From DASTBU01 sp035711845 (GTDB lineage: Bacteria; Acidobacteriota; Vicinamibacteria; Vicinamibacterales; 2-12-FULL-66-21), in NCBI GenBank assembly GCA_035711845.1, contig DASTBU010000078.1, positions 1 to 59,184 on the forward strand: a stretch of 59,184 nt of DNA. Direction: 5' to 3'. Every line of letters starts with the position of its first letter. The first letter of the stretch is position 1. The notes beneath the pieces were generated by a model that was not told the DNA's origin, ran no database searches, and saw only the letters and a list, made by a program, of their open reading frames with translations. Of this stretch, positions 26,941-35,671 are shown piece after piece. The position numbers and the translations under genes were made by a program.

Positions 26941-27867
26941 TCAGTTCTGGCCTTTCCCGCCCCTGGCCCCTTTCAGGCCCACGGTCAGCGCCAGCTTTTT
27001 CGTCGCGTGATGGGTGAGCCCGCGAGGATGGAGCCATCCGAGGACCATTGCCTTCCGCAGCGCGGGGCCCCACTGCCGCGCGTGAACGTGGGCGCCGATG
27101 CGGGCGGCGACCTCGGAGCCGTAGAAATTCCGCCAGTGCTGCCACCCTGCGTAATAGGCCGCGAGCAGCACCGGATCGCCGTGGACGAAGGGGCGTTCGC
27201 GGCGCAACACGCTCAGCGTCTCCTGCAGCATCCGTGCGGCATCGCCGCTCGTGTTTCCGGAGTGCTTCCGGTAGTACGCCACGACCTGCGCGTGGTCGCG
27301 GACCGGCCCCGTCCGGGCCAACTGCATGTACACCCCATAGTCGGCCGCGGCGTTGAACCTGGGATCGAAGCCGCCGACCCGTTCGATGTCGGTCCGGCGA
27401 AACATCACCGAGGCCGGGCTCCAGATGTAGTTGCGCTTCAACAGCTCCCGGTAGTGATCCCGCTCCAGCCTGGTCTGATCGCGCGCCGGCAGCAGCGCCC
27501 CGTCGTCGGACATCATGCGGCAGCGGCCGTATACGAAGGCGGCCGTGGGATGGGCCGCCATTTCGGCGGCTCCGACGTCCAGGCCGCCCGGCGCCAGCGC
27601 ATCGTCGGCATCGAGGAACACGACGTAGCGGCTGGCGCTTTCCTGCAGCCCGCGGTTCCTTGCCTTGGCCACGCCTAGACTCGGCTGGCTCACCACGCGC
27701 GTCCCGAACGAGCATGCGACCCTGACGGTGTCGTCCGACGAGCCGTCGTCAACGACAACCGTCTCCACATCCGAAAGGGTGGATCGCGAAACGCTGGTGA
27801 TGGCCTCGCCGAGGAAGTGCCCCTGGTTGTGGCACGAGACGATAACGGAGACAAGCGGTGCAGCCAT
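26941..27867 (-). CDS. Family 2 glycosyltransferase
   Basis: 308 residues, GT-A fold. The opening LVSVIVSCHNQGHFLGEAI, VVVDDGSSDDTVRVA and VFLDADDALAPGGL (DxD metal site) are diagnostic. A later NYIWSPASVMFRRTDIERVG and AADYGVYMQLAR match the acceptor half. No transmembrane segment is obvious. The enzyme probably builds a surface polysaccharide or glycolipid. It has no glycan-gene neighbours except the remnant at its 3' end. Confidence 0.92.
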   Translation of the reverse strand: MAAPLVSVIVSCHNQGHFLGEAITSVSRSTLSDVETVVVDDGSSDDTVRVACSFGTRVVSQPSLGVAKARNRGLQESASRYVVFLDADDALAPGGLDVGAAEMAAHPTAAFVYGRCRMMSDDGALLPARDQTRLERDHYRELLKRNYIWSPASVMFRRTDIERVGGFDPRFNAAADYGVYMQLARTGPVRDHAQVVAYYRKHSGNTSGDAARMLQETLSVLRRERPFVHGDPVLLAAYYAGWQHWRNFYGSEVAARIGAHVHARQWGPALRKAMVLGWLHPRGLTHHATKKLALTVGLKGARGGKGQN

Positions 27868-28047
27868 TACGCGGGTTCTACTGTTCCTGCCATGCTTCCG
27901 GAGGTGCCAATAGTCGTGGACTCAGGAAGTTACCAGAGTCGTGCGCGGTATAGTGGTGCAATGTGAATACCGGCCAGAGGAGGTCGGGCTGGAAGACCTC
28001 GTGGAAGCCCGAGCGAGTGGCCCCTGGATTGCAGAAGTGTTTGCAGC

Positions 28048-28515
28048 ATGAATGCCGGCTCCCCGGGTGGTCACGTCGTGAGGCTGGGCGCGATGGCGCT
28101 GCTGTCGCTCGGGCTCCTGGCCCTGCTGAGTATCGGCTGCCGCCGTGGAATGCCTGTTTATGACCCGTCTCCGAGGATGAATGCCCCGGGGACCCTCAGC
28201 GGAACGGTTCGCGGTCCGGAGGGCACCAGCTCGGTCGAGGGCCGCGCCGTCGAAGTGATCAGCGTCGCCACGGGCGAGCGTCAAAGCACCACGACGAGCA
28301 ATGAGGGAGGGTTCACGTTCAAGGTGACGCCGGGAAAGTACCGCGTCGAGGTGACGCTGCTGGAGGGTGAATCCGTTCTGAAGGAACCCGGAATCATCAA
28401 CGTCAACCGCAGCGACGTGGATGCGCACGCGCATTTCGTCATCGGCCGCGTTCGTGCCCTCAAGCCGAAGTATCCCACCCCCTCGGACCGGTCTCTCGGA
28501 TCTCCTGTCGCCTGA
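28048..28515 (+). CDS. Lipoprotein with carboxypeptidase-regulatory-like domain
   Basis: 155 residues. A lipobox LLSIGC follows the hydrophobic segment LGAMALLSLGLLALLSIG, so the protein should be lipid-anchored. The remainder is one beta-sandwich of the carboxypeptidase-regulatory type: GTLSGTVRGPEGTSSVEGRA, TSNEGGFTFKVTPGKYRVEV. Such domains are common in Acidobacteriota outer-surface proteins and may bind ligands or other proteins. Function is unknown. Confidence 0.75.
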   Translation: MNAGSPGGHVVRLGAMALLSLGLLALLSIGCRRGMPVYDPSPRMNAPGTLSGTVRGPEGTSSVEGRAVEVISVATGERQSTTTSNEGGFTFKVTPGKYRVEVTLLEGESVLKEPGIINVNRSDVDAHAHFVIGRVRALKPKYPTPSDRSLGSPVA

Positions 28516-28546
28516 TCGGCCGACTTCCCGCTGGTATACTCGCACG

Positions 28547-28657
28547 GTGAACCAGACCGATGATTCCGGCGGTATCGGTCGCACGTATCTGCTCGTCGTG
28601 ATCTGCGAAGTCGTCGTCGTGGCCGGCCTGTGGGCGCTCGGCCGTTACTACGGCTGA
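28547..28657 (+). CDS. 36-residue single-pass membrane protein ahead of the symporter
   Basis: GTG start at 28547; the product reads NQTDDSGGIGRTYLLVVICE followed by VVVVAGLWALGRYYG. Residues 12-30 form one membrane helix. TATACT ends six bases before the GTG, suggesting a leaderless transcript. The gene ends 51 bases before the sodium:solute symporter start, so it may be a small partner subunit, like the small proteins linked to some symporters. Too short for most gene finders; similarity to known proteins could not be checked. Confidence 0.55.
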   Translation: MNQTDDSGGIGRTYLLVVICEVVVVAGLWALGRYYG

Positions 28658-28708
28658 CGGCCGGCGAGCGGCGGCGCCTCGAGCGCCCCATCCCCCTGGA
28701 CAACCCGG

Positions 28709-30448
28709 ATGCACATACTCGACTGGACGGTCGTCCTGGCCTATCTCGTGTGGATCGTCTGGGACGGCCTGCGACGCACGAAGGGCAGCGACCAGGTCGA
28801 AGGGTACTTCCTCGCCAATCGGAGCCTGCCCTGGTGGGCCGTCGGACTGTCCGTGATGGCCACGCAACTGAGCGCCATCACGCTCGTCGGCACGACCGGA
28901 CTGGGCTACGCCGACGGCATGCGTTTCGTGCAGTTCTATTTCGGTCTGCCGATCGCGATGATCATCCTGTCGGCGACGCTGGTTCCGTTCTTTCACCGGG
29001 CACGCGTCTACACGGCCTACGAGTATCTCGAGAAGCGCTTCGATTTGAAGACGCGGACGATGGCGAGCGTGCTGTTCCTGCTGTCGCGGGGAATGTCGTG
29101 CGGCGTCATCATCGCGGCGCCGGCGGTCATTCTCTCGATCATTCTGGGCTGGAACCTCACACTGACGATACTCGCGATCGGGATTCCCACGGCTCTCTAC
29201 ACGATGGTCGGGGGCGTACAGGCGGTGACCTGGACCGACGTCAAACAGATGGTGGTGATCGTCGCCGGCGTGCTCGCAGCCGTCGTCGCGCTCATCCTCG
29301 GGCTGCCGTCCGGCGTGAGCGTCGCCGACGCGCTGCACGTGGCCGGCGCGGCCGGCCGCATGCAGGCAGTCGATTTCCAGTTCGATGTCAACCAGACCTA
29401 CACGTTCTGGTCGGGGCTGCTCGGCGGTCTCTTTCTGATGCTGGCGTACTTCGGGTGCGATCAGAGCCAGGTGCAGCGCTACCTCACGGCGCGATCCGTC
29501 GACGAGGGGCGCCAGTCGCTGCTTATGAGCGCGTTCTTCAAGATTCCGCTGCAGGCGCTCATTCTCGTGACCGGCGTGCTCGTGTTCGTCTTCTATCTCT
29601 TCAATCCTCCTCCGATGCTGTTCAACCGCGTGCACGCGGAGCGAATCGAGCAGAGCGCCCGCGCAGCCGAGTACCGGCGGCTCGAAGGCGAGTTCGCTCG
29701 TGCGTTCGGCGCGAGGCGCTCGGCGGCCGAAGCGCTCGCGGCGGCCGAAGACGGTTTGGCCGGTCAGGCGGCGCGGCAGGCGTTCCTGGCCGCGAACGCC
29801 GAGGTCGCGGGAATCCGGCGGCGCGGCGCCGCGCTCGTTCAAGAGGTCACCGGTGACAGCAGCTACGGGGGGTCGACCGGCGACACGCCGACGCCTGACG
29901 TCAATTACGTCTTCCCGACCTTCGTCACCACGCACCTGCCGATCGGGCTCGTCGGGCTGATGATCGCGGCGATTTTCGCGGCCGCGATGTCGAGCATCGC
30001 CGCCGAGCTGAACTCGCTGGCCACCTCGACCGTGATCGACATCTACCGGCGGCTGCTCAAGCCGTCAGAAAACGACGCGCACTACCTGCGTGTGTCGAAG
30101 CTCGCCACGGGCTTCTGGGGCCTGTTCGCGTGCGTGGTTGCGATGTTTGCCGCCGGCCTCGGATCGCTCATCGAGGTGGTCAACCGGTTCGGGTCGTTCT
30201 TCTACGGTTCGCTGCTCGGCGTGTTCGTCCTCGCGCTCGCGTTCCGCCAGTCGAACGGCCATGGCGCGTTCGTGGGCCTGATCGGCGGCATGACCCTCGT
30301 GGCGATCGTGGCGACGCACCCGGCCACCAAGGACATGTCGTTCCTCTGGCACAACCCGATCGGCGTCGTGGCCGTTGTCGCCGTTGGGCTGGTCGTGAGC
30401 GCGCTCACGCGCGGTTCGAGCGCGGCTGGCGGGGTCCCGAGGTCGTAG
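28709..30448 (+). CDS. Sodium:solute symporter (SSS family)
   Basis: 579 residues with about 13 hydrophobic segments. Typical SSS features are WWAVGLSVMATQLSAITLVG, PFFHRARVYTAYEYLEKRFD, YTMVGGVQAVTWTDVKQMVV and AAIFAAAMSSIAAELNSLAT (sodium-site region). A charged, probably coiled-coil insertion of about 70 residues (about 310-385, Arg/Glu/Ala-rich) interrupts the membrane domain between helices. The substrate is unknown. The 36-residue membrane protein lies directly upstream. The 3' end faces the AraC-type gene. Confidence 0.92.
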   Translation: MHILDWTVVLAYLVWIVWDGLRRTKGSDQVEGYFLANRSLPWWAVGLSVMATQLSAITLVGTTGLGYADGMRFVQFYFGLPIAMIILSATLVPFFHRARVYTAYEYLEKRFDLKTRTMASVLFLLSRGMSCGVIIAAPAVILSIILGWNLTLTILAIGIPTALYTMVGGVQAVTWTDVKQMVVIVAGVLAAVVALILGLPSGVSVADALHVAGAAGRMQAVDFQFDVNQTYTFWSGLLGGLFLMLAYFGCDQSQVQRYLTARSVDEGRQSLLMSAFFKIPLQALILVTGVLVFVFYLFNPPPMLFNRVHAERIEQSARAAEYRRLEGEFARAFGARRSAAEALAAAEDGLAGQAARQAFLAANAEVAGIRRRGAALVQEVTGDSSYGGSTGDTPTPDVNYVFPTFVTTHLPIGLVGLMIAAIFAAAMSSIAAELNSLATSTVIDIYRRLLKPSENDAHYLRVSKLATGFWGLFACVVAMFAAGLGSLIEVVNRFGSFFYGSLLGVFVLALAFRQSNGHGAFVGLIGGMTLVAIVATHPATKDMSFLWHNPIGVVAVVAVGLVVSALTRGSSAAGGVPRS

Positions 30449-30478
30449 GCTGAACGAAGGCCGCGTTGATGATGGCAG

Positions 30479-31063
30479 TCACGAAGCAAGCCACCGCGGC
30501 AGAGCCAGCCTGCCGAGGAGGATCTGCTCCAGCGATGACTCCGACAGCGTGCGGATTGCGCCAGGCGTGCGTCCCGTCAGCTTCCTGAAGACAACATAAA
30601 AGTTCTTCGCGCGCCGATATCCGGCCTCCCTGGCCACGGCGTCGACGTTCGATCGAGGTGTGCGGAGCGAGATCACGGCGGCGACCATACGGGCACGCGC
30701 CTGGTACTCGCTCATGGTCATCCCGTACAACCGCCGGAAGTCATCGGACAGCACCGAGCGCGACGCGCCCGCGCGCCGGGCAAGAGTGCCAACAGTGTGC
30801 TTCCGCTGTGCCTCGCGCCGCAGGATCGCGGCCGCGCGGAGCTCCGACAGGCCGAGGTTGTAGTCGTGCGCGGCGGCGCGATTGAAACCGGCGGGCGTCG
30901 GCATGCTGTCGCCGGTCGCACCGAACGACAGCGAACAGGGCCGGGCGAAGAACCGGCGGGTCGAGCTGGTGAAGCAGTAGCGGCGCAGGAGGAAACCCGT
31001 GCGACAACGCAACTCGTCAACGAGGCTGCTGCGTTTCGTGTTGGCTGGCGCCCTTCCGTTCAC
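30479..31063 (-). CDS. AraC-type helix-turn-helix regulator
   Basis: Up to 194 residues from a GTG at 31063 preceded by GAGG; the first 55 residues are not clearly conserved, so the start is uncertain. The C-terminal two-HTH AraC domain is clear: VGTLARRAGASRSVLSDDFR, RLYGMTMSEYQARARM, then VDAVAREAGYRRAKNFYVVF and RKLTGRTPGAIR. No ligand-binding domain is visible. Its targets are unknown; the convergent symporter and the upstream zinc-ribbon gene are neighbours. Confidence 0.75.
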   Translation of the reverse strand: MNGRAPANTKRSSLVDELRCRTGFLLRRYCFTSSTRRFFARPCSLSFGATGDSMPTPAGFNRAAAHDYNLGLSELRAAAILRREAQRKHTVGTLARRAGASRSVLSDDFRRLYGMTMSEYQARARMVAAVISLRTPRSNVDAVAREAGYRRAKNFYVVFRKLTGRTPGAIRTLSESSLEQILLGRLALPRWLAS

Positions 31064-31157
31064 GTTCCTCTACGAACGCCACGGTGTTTGAAAGAGGAGC
31101 CAGGAACTGTAGTCAAGGTCTCGAACCCTCGTTTCAACCTCGCCGTACCCCCAATCT

Positions 31158-31246
31158 CAGCACGTGGCACGTGTACAAGCAGCACGTCACACGTCGCACG
31201 TGACAAGTCGCACGTTGGACGTCGCACCTGGCACGTCGCACGTGAC
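31158..31246. repeat. CACGTG-type repeat array (locus 3)
   Basis: Degenerate copies of CGCACGTGACAAGTCGCACG and GCACGTCACACGTCGCACG, same orientation as locus 2. It starts about 95 bases upstream of the AraC-type start codon and ends nine bases after the stop codon of the zinc-ribbon gene. Confidence 0.8.
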
Positions 31247-31254
31247 GGCGGTGC

Positions 31255-31794
31255 TCAGTGATACGCCTTTTCGCGCTGCGTGGGGTCGTCGCGATCGATG
31301 ACGCGCTCGGGGAACTCTCGCCGGAACGATTCGGCGAAGTTGCAGCTCGGGCAGACCGGCAGGTGCGAGTCGAGAACGGCCTCCAGATGATCGGCAGGGA
31401 TGTCGTCCCAGCTGAGGATCTCGCGACCCGGCGAGGCCACGTTGAGCAGTCCCGGGCGCGGCTCCGTGATGTGAACGGGGCCGATCTCCCGCCGGCAGAC
31501 GGCACACTCACGTCCCACGTACCATTGCCTCAAAGTGGTGAGAGCCTGCTTGCCGAGAGTTCCGGCCGGGCGCTCCGCGTGGACGGAATCCGTTCCAGCG
31601 AGTCGTCCCTCAGGGGACTCTCCATCGCCGAACCCCAGGAGGGGTTGCGTGACGATCGGGACGGCAACGCCTCGTCCTTCCGGCGGGATGATGAACGGCT
31701 CGCCGCGAACCCGGAAAAAGGCGCGCAAAATGAGCCCGCCACAGAAGAGGACGAACGTCGCCAGCACAAGCAGGACGAAGGTAAGGGGGGACAT
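31255..31794 (-). CDS. Membrane-anchored zinc-ribbon-like protein, unknown function
   Basis: 179 residues. One N-terminal membrane helix (TFVLLVLATFVLFCGGLILR) is followed by a polar region, with two Cys pairs: RECAVCRREIGPVH and LPVCPSCNFAE. These could form one zinc site. The first half after the helix is low-complexity and probably disordered. No known family recognised. It is divergent from the D-aminoacylase gene, with 224 bases between the starts and a TATAAT at about 31896 that could drive the latter. Confidence 0.65.
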   Translation of the reverse strand: MSPLTFVLLVLATFVLFCGGLILRAFFRVRGEPFIIPPEGRGVAVPIVTQPLLGFGDGESPEGRLAGTDSVHAERPAGTLGKQALTTLRQWYVGRECAVCRREIGPVHITEPRPGLLNVASPGREILSWDDIPADHLEAVLDSHLPVCPSCNFAESFRREFPERVIDRDDPTQREKAYH

Positions 31795-32018
31795 GGATCC
31801 TCCGTGCGCCGACTCCAGCCTGGGGCGACGTCCGCGGTTCGGCCCCCGGGTTCGGCTTGGCTATTCTCGCGCTCCCGGGCATCGGAGGCAACTTCTATAA
31901 TTGCGCCAGGAGAAACCGCGGCTACGACCGCCGCAGCGGCTCGGGTCGAGTGACCTGGAAGGGTGGTAGAGTCAAAACCGCGGTCAATTCAAGCCCCAGA
32001 CGAAGCTCCAGCTCGATT

Positions 32019-33623
32019 ATGCGCAGATCAACTCTGGCGTGGCCCACTTCTCTCACGTTGTTGGTCGGTGCGTCCCTCCTTGCGCAGGCTCCGCCGAAAT
32101 ACGATCTCGTGATCCACGGCGGCCGCGTGGTTGACGGATCGGGCGCGCCAGCCAGGCGCGCTGACGTCGCGGTCAAGGACGGAAAGATCGCCGCGATCGG
32201 CAGGATCCAACCCAGCCAGGCCGCCGACGCCATCGATGCCAAAGGGCTCGTCGTGGCGCCCGGATTCATAGATGTCCACACACACGCCGACGATGCGACG
32301 GAGAGCCCGGATGCCGGGAACTTCGTGCGCATGGGCGTTACGACAATTGTTGCGGGCAACTGCGGCGGCTCGGCGCTGAACGTCGGCGAGGCGCTGGCGA
32401 AGGTCCGGCAATCGGGTCTGGCCGTGAACTTCGCCACGCTCATCGGCCACAACACCGTCCGCAGCGCCGTGATGGGCAGGGAGAACCGTCGTCCGACGCT
32501 GCCCGAGCTGGCGAAGATGAAGTCGCTCGTCTGGCAGGCGATGACGGATGGCGCGGTGGGCTTTTCGACCGGCCTGCAGTACGTGCCGGGCACCTACGCG
32601 GCGACGCCGGAGATTATCGAGCTCGCCCGCGTGGCCGGCAACGCCGGTGGCGTCTACGCCTCGCACATGCGCAACGAAGGCACCGCGCTCGAGCAGGCGG
32701 TCGCCGAGACGATTCGCATCGGAGAAGCGGCCGGCGCGCGAATTCAGATCTCGCACCTGAAAGTGGACAGCCCGAGCCGCTGGGGCGCGAGCGCAAACGC
32801 GCTGGCCCTGATCGATGAAGCAAGGAAGCGCGGTACGCTCGTCGAGGCGGACCAGTATGCGTATACAGCCGCCAGCTCGTCGCTCGGGATCCGCTTCCCG
32901 TCGTGGGCGCTCGAAGGAGGCCAGGAAAAGATCGCCGACCGGCTGAACGACGGGCCGACCTGGTCGAAGATCAAGGAGGAGATGAAGCAGTTGCTCGCCG
33001 AGCGCGGGCTGTCCGATCTGTCGTTCGCGGTCGTCGCCTCGCACCGCGCCGATCCGTCCCTGAACGGCTTTTCGATGAAGCAGGTGGCGGCAAAGCTGAA
33101 GGGATCGGACAGCGCTGACGCGCAGCTCGAGGCGGCCCGCGACATGATGCTCGCTGGCGACGCCTCGATGGTCTATCACTTCATGTCGGACGGCGACGTG
33201 GAGCGGATCATGAAGCACCCGTTCGTCGGCTTCGCATCCGACAGTTCGATCCTGACGCCTGGGCGCGGTGTGCCCCATCCGCGCGGGTACGGCAACAACG
33301 CGCGCGTGCTCGGCGAGTACGTGCGTCAGAAAAAAGTGCTGACGCTGGCCGAGGCGATACGGAAGATGACGTCGCTGCCCGCTCGGCATTTCAGGTTCGC
33401 GGCTCGCGGGCTGGTAAAGGAGGGGTTCGCGGCCGACCTGGTGGTGTTCGATCCGGAAACCGTCACAGACCGGGCGACGTTCGACCAGCCCCACGCCTTT
33501 GCCGGGGGCCTGCCGCACGTCGTCGTCAACGGCATCCCCGTGGTGCGTGGCGGCGAACCCACGCACGCGACGCCCGGGCAGGCCCTGGCGCGCGAGGATC
33601 AGTCTTCGAGTATCGCGAAGTAG
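32019..33623 (+). CDS. Exported N-acyl-D-amino-acid deacylase (D-aminoacylase)
   Basis: 534 residues from the ATG at 32019, with a signal peptide (TSLTLLVGASLLAQA). All expected metal ligands are visible: HTH in GFIDVHTHADD, Cys in VAGNCGGSAL, His in GVYASHMRNEG, His in IQISHLKVDS, Asp in GFASDSSIL. The reaction is hydrolysis of N-acyl-D-amino acids. The C-terminus ends in FAADLVVFDPETVTDRATFD. Its last 25 bases overlap the convergent anti-sigma gene. It is a paralogue of the protein at 21596-23293, which lacks several of these ligands. Confidence 0.92.
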   Translation: MRRSTLAWPTSLTLLVGASLLAQAPPKYDLVIHGGRVVDGSGAPARRADVAVKDGKIAAIGRIQPSQAADAIDAKGLVVAPGFIDVHTHADDATESPDAGNFVRMGVTTIVAGNCGGSALNVGEALAKVRQSGLAVNFATLIGHNTVRSAVMGRENRRPTLPELAKMKSLVWQAMTDGAVGFSTGLQYVPGTYAATPEIIELARVAGNAGGVYASHMRNEGTALEQAVAETIRIGEAAGARIQISHLKVDSPSRWGASANALALIDEARKRGTLVEADQYAYTAASSSLGIRFPSWALEGGQEKIADRLNDGPTWSKIKEEMKQLLAERGLSDLSFAVVASHRADPSLNGFSMKQVAAKLKGSDSADAQLEAARDMMLAGDASMVYHFMSDGDVERIMKHPFVGFASDSSILTPGRGVPHPRGYGNNARVLGEYVRQKKVLTLAEAIRKMTSLPARHFRFAARGLVKEGFAADLVVFDPETVTDRATFDQPHAFAGGLPHVVVNGIPVVRGGEPTHATPGQALAREDQSSSIAK

Positions 33624-34105
33624 ACGGCCAGCGGCGCAAGCACCAGCCAGGCGGCGATCGCACCGATGACCCATCGCCACCGAAGCAGATCGACCGGGTC
33701 AGGCAGCGGCAATCCTCCGATGTCGAGCGACGGCATCCCGGGCAGGAGAGCGCCGAAGCCGGCGAGCCACGGCCCGGCCGCCCACAGGCCGGCCGACACC
33801 GCGAGCAACGCCGAGACGAACGCGACCATCTGCGCCACGGTCACGGGCCCCGCGGCTTCCCGAGCCGCTTCGCGACGCGCGCGGATCTGAGCCCGCCACC
33901 AGACGGTCCCGGCCGACGGCAACGACGATGCGGCCGGCAGGTTCTGGCCAGCGTCTCTCAGGGGGACGACGATCTCGAGCAGGTCCGCACAGACCGGGCA
34001 TGTCGACACGTGGAGTCGCAAGGGCTCGTCACAGTTCCCCGGCCAGCGATTCGCTGTCAGTGCGTCGAGCAGATCCTGCTCGCGCGGGCATTCAACGGGT
34101 CTCAC
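33599..34105 (-). CDS. Zinc-finger anti-sigma factor-like membrane protein
   Basis: About 168 residues from a GTG at 34105 preceded by GAGGGG; an earlier GTG at 34129 is possible. The N-terminal part has the ZAS motif HVSTCPVC (H-x3-C-x2-C) that binds zinc and the sigma factor. Two hydrophobic segments follow (MVAFVSALLAVSAGLWAAGP and VIGAIAAWLVLAPLAVYFAI). The gene overlaps the sigma-factor stop by 14 bases, as expected for a sigma/anti-sigma pair. Confidence 0.8.
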   Translation of the reverse strand: MRPVECPREQDLLDALTANRWPGNCDEPLRLHVSTCPVCADLLEIVVPLRDAGQNLPAASSLPSAGTVWWRAQIRARREAAREAAGPVTVAQMVAFVSALLAVSAGLWAAGPWLAGFGALLPGMPSLDIGGLPLPDPVDLLRWRWVIGAIAAWLVLAPLAVYFAILED

Positions 34106-34688
34106 GGGGTTCCCCTCTTTGCGCGGCACGCATCAGGCCGGCGAGGCGTTTCCGCGCTCTGAACAGGAGCAGTTTGATGCTCCCCGGCTTGACACCGAGC
34201 GTTTGCGCGATTTCAACGTGCGCGCGTCCGTGCGCGTAGGCCAGCCACAGCAGCGCGCGATCGCGCGGACGCAGCTTCGCCATGGCGCGGCGCAGATCCG
34301 TACGAACGGCCGACTGCGCCGCCAGGTCGCCGTTCGAGGACATGGCCGGATGTCCGGGCTCGGGCAGTTCGAGGCAGGCGCCGTGCCGCGTGCGGCGGTG
34401 GCCGTCGCGAACGAGATTCGTCGCGATGCGGAACAGGTACGCTCGGCGATGCGCCTCGTTGTCCCAACTGGTCCTGGCGCGCAGGAATCGATAGTAGGCG
34501 TCCTGGAGGAGATCGTCCGCCATGGAAAAATCGCCCGTCATCCGCGACAGGTAGGCGTGGAGCGGCCGTGCGGTCCGTTCGTAGAACGCGCGGAACGTCT
34601 CCTCGTCCATTTCGAACACCACTTCGGCGTCACCGGCTTCTACGTTCAGCCGCTGCGCATCCGAGAGCGTCATGTCGTCGATCGTCAT
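34092..34688 (-). CDS. ECF RNA polymerase sigma factor
   Basis: 198 residues from the ATG at 34688. Region 2: FRAFYERTARPLHAYLSRMT, MADDLLQDAYYRFLRA. Region 4: LRPRDRALLWLAYAHGRAHV, EIAQTLGVKPGSIKLLLFRA. It is the middle gene of a three-gene minus-strand operon: a membrane protein upstream (13 bases to its stop) and a ZAS anti-sigma factor downstream. It probably responds to an envelope signal sensed by one of these. Confidence 0.92.
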   Translation of the reverse strand: MTIDDMTLSDAQRLNVEAGDAEVVFEMDEETFRAFYERTARPLHAYLSRMTGDFSMADDLLQDAYYRFLRARTSWDNEAHRRAYLFRIATNLVRDGHRRTRHGACLELPEPGHPAMSSNGDLAAQSAVRTDLRRAMAKLRPRDRALLWLAYAHGRAHVEIAQTLGVKPGSIKLLLFRARKRLAGLMRAAQRGEPRETR

Positions 34689-34703
34689 CACATCTCTACA
34701 TGC

Positions 34704-35606
34704 CTACGCGCCGGTCGGATCGGAGTGCTCGCGCGGCATGGGGGAGAGGAGTCCAAGCCGCTGCGACAGGAGGAACGACGCGGCGGCCGAGGCCACGAAG
34801 CCGACCCCGAGCGCCAGCGCGAGCACACCACCTGCAAACAGGATCTGCGCCACTTCCTCGATGGCGCGCCGGCTCACGAAGAGCAGACCCAGCCCGCCGG
34901 CGGCCAGCACGAGACCTGCCTGGCCCGACCAGAGGATCCGGTTGAACGGGGCGGCGGGCGGCTGCGCGGCGCTTGCGATCGGCAGCGGCGCCGACTCGAG
35001 GAACCTGCGTCCGACGGGCGTCTGGATATAGGCCAGCAGGTCCTCATTGGCCGTAAAGCGGTCGAGGAGCTTGGCATGCGCCTCCGACTGCATCTTGAAC
35101 GTGCGCTGCCATCGACGATGGTCCAGTGCCGACTTGACGAGCCACAGGACGACGCCGCCGATTGCGGTGAACACGAACCCGATCGCGAGCATCTCCATGA
35201 CCTCACGCCACATCCGAATCCCCTCCGTTCGCGCATCCGGCTGCTGCGGTGGCTCCCACAGGTAGGCGTTGACGTTCTCGAGATAGTAGCCAGGATTGTT
35301 GACGATCTCGGGGTGCTGCTGCAGGAACGCCGCGAGAGTGGGATACGTCACCAGGTAACTCTGGTTCCGCATGAGCGAGGGGTCCATGCGGAGCACCCGT
35401 CCGACGCCCGGGGGGAGGCGCTTCAGGATGGCCTCGAGCTCCTGCCGGGTTTCGCGCGCGTCCTGCGACACAGTGACCGGCCCCGACCGCGGCTGCGAGG
35501 CCGACTGTTCGACGGGCTGCTGTGCCGACGCCGGAGAGGAATATCCAAGGAATCCCGCCAAGGCGAGCGCAGCGAGGGGAGAGGAGCGAAGTGGCGCGTG
35601 GCTCAT
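34704..35606 (-). CDS. Exported/membrane protein of the sigma operon, unknown function
   Basis: About 300 residues from the ATG at 35606. A signal peptide (LAALALAGFLGYSSPASA) is followed by a soluble region with LPPGVGRVLRMDPSLMRNQS and PEIVNNPGYYLENVNAYLWE, then a membrane helix (MLAIGFVFTAIGGVVLWLVK) and two more near the C-terminus (AGLVLAAGGLGLLFV, FAGGVLALALGVGFVASAAA). No known domain was recognised. The position directly before an ECF sigma gene suggests a sensor or a co-regulated envelope protein. Confidence 0.7.
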   Translation of the reverse strand: MSHAPLRSSPLAALALAGFLGYSSPASAQQPVEQSASQPRSGPVTVSQDARETRQELEAILKRLPPGVGRVLRMDPSLMRNQSYLVTYPTLAAFLQQHPEIVNNPGYYLENVNAYLWEPPQQPDARTEGIRMWREVMEMLAIGFVFTAIGGVVLWLVKSALDHRRWQRTFKMQSEAHAKLLDRFTANEDLLAYIQTPVGRRFLESAPLPIASAAQPPAAPFNRILWSGQAGLVLAAGGLGLLFVSRRAIEEVAQILFAGGVLALALGVGFVASAAASFLLSQRLGLLSPMPREHSDPTGA

Positions 35607-35671
35607 ACACACACTACTACGCAGGCCCGTGGGGATTGGTTAACAAGCAGCCTGCCGCCCTTCTCCCGGCC

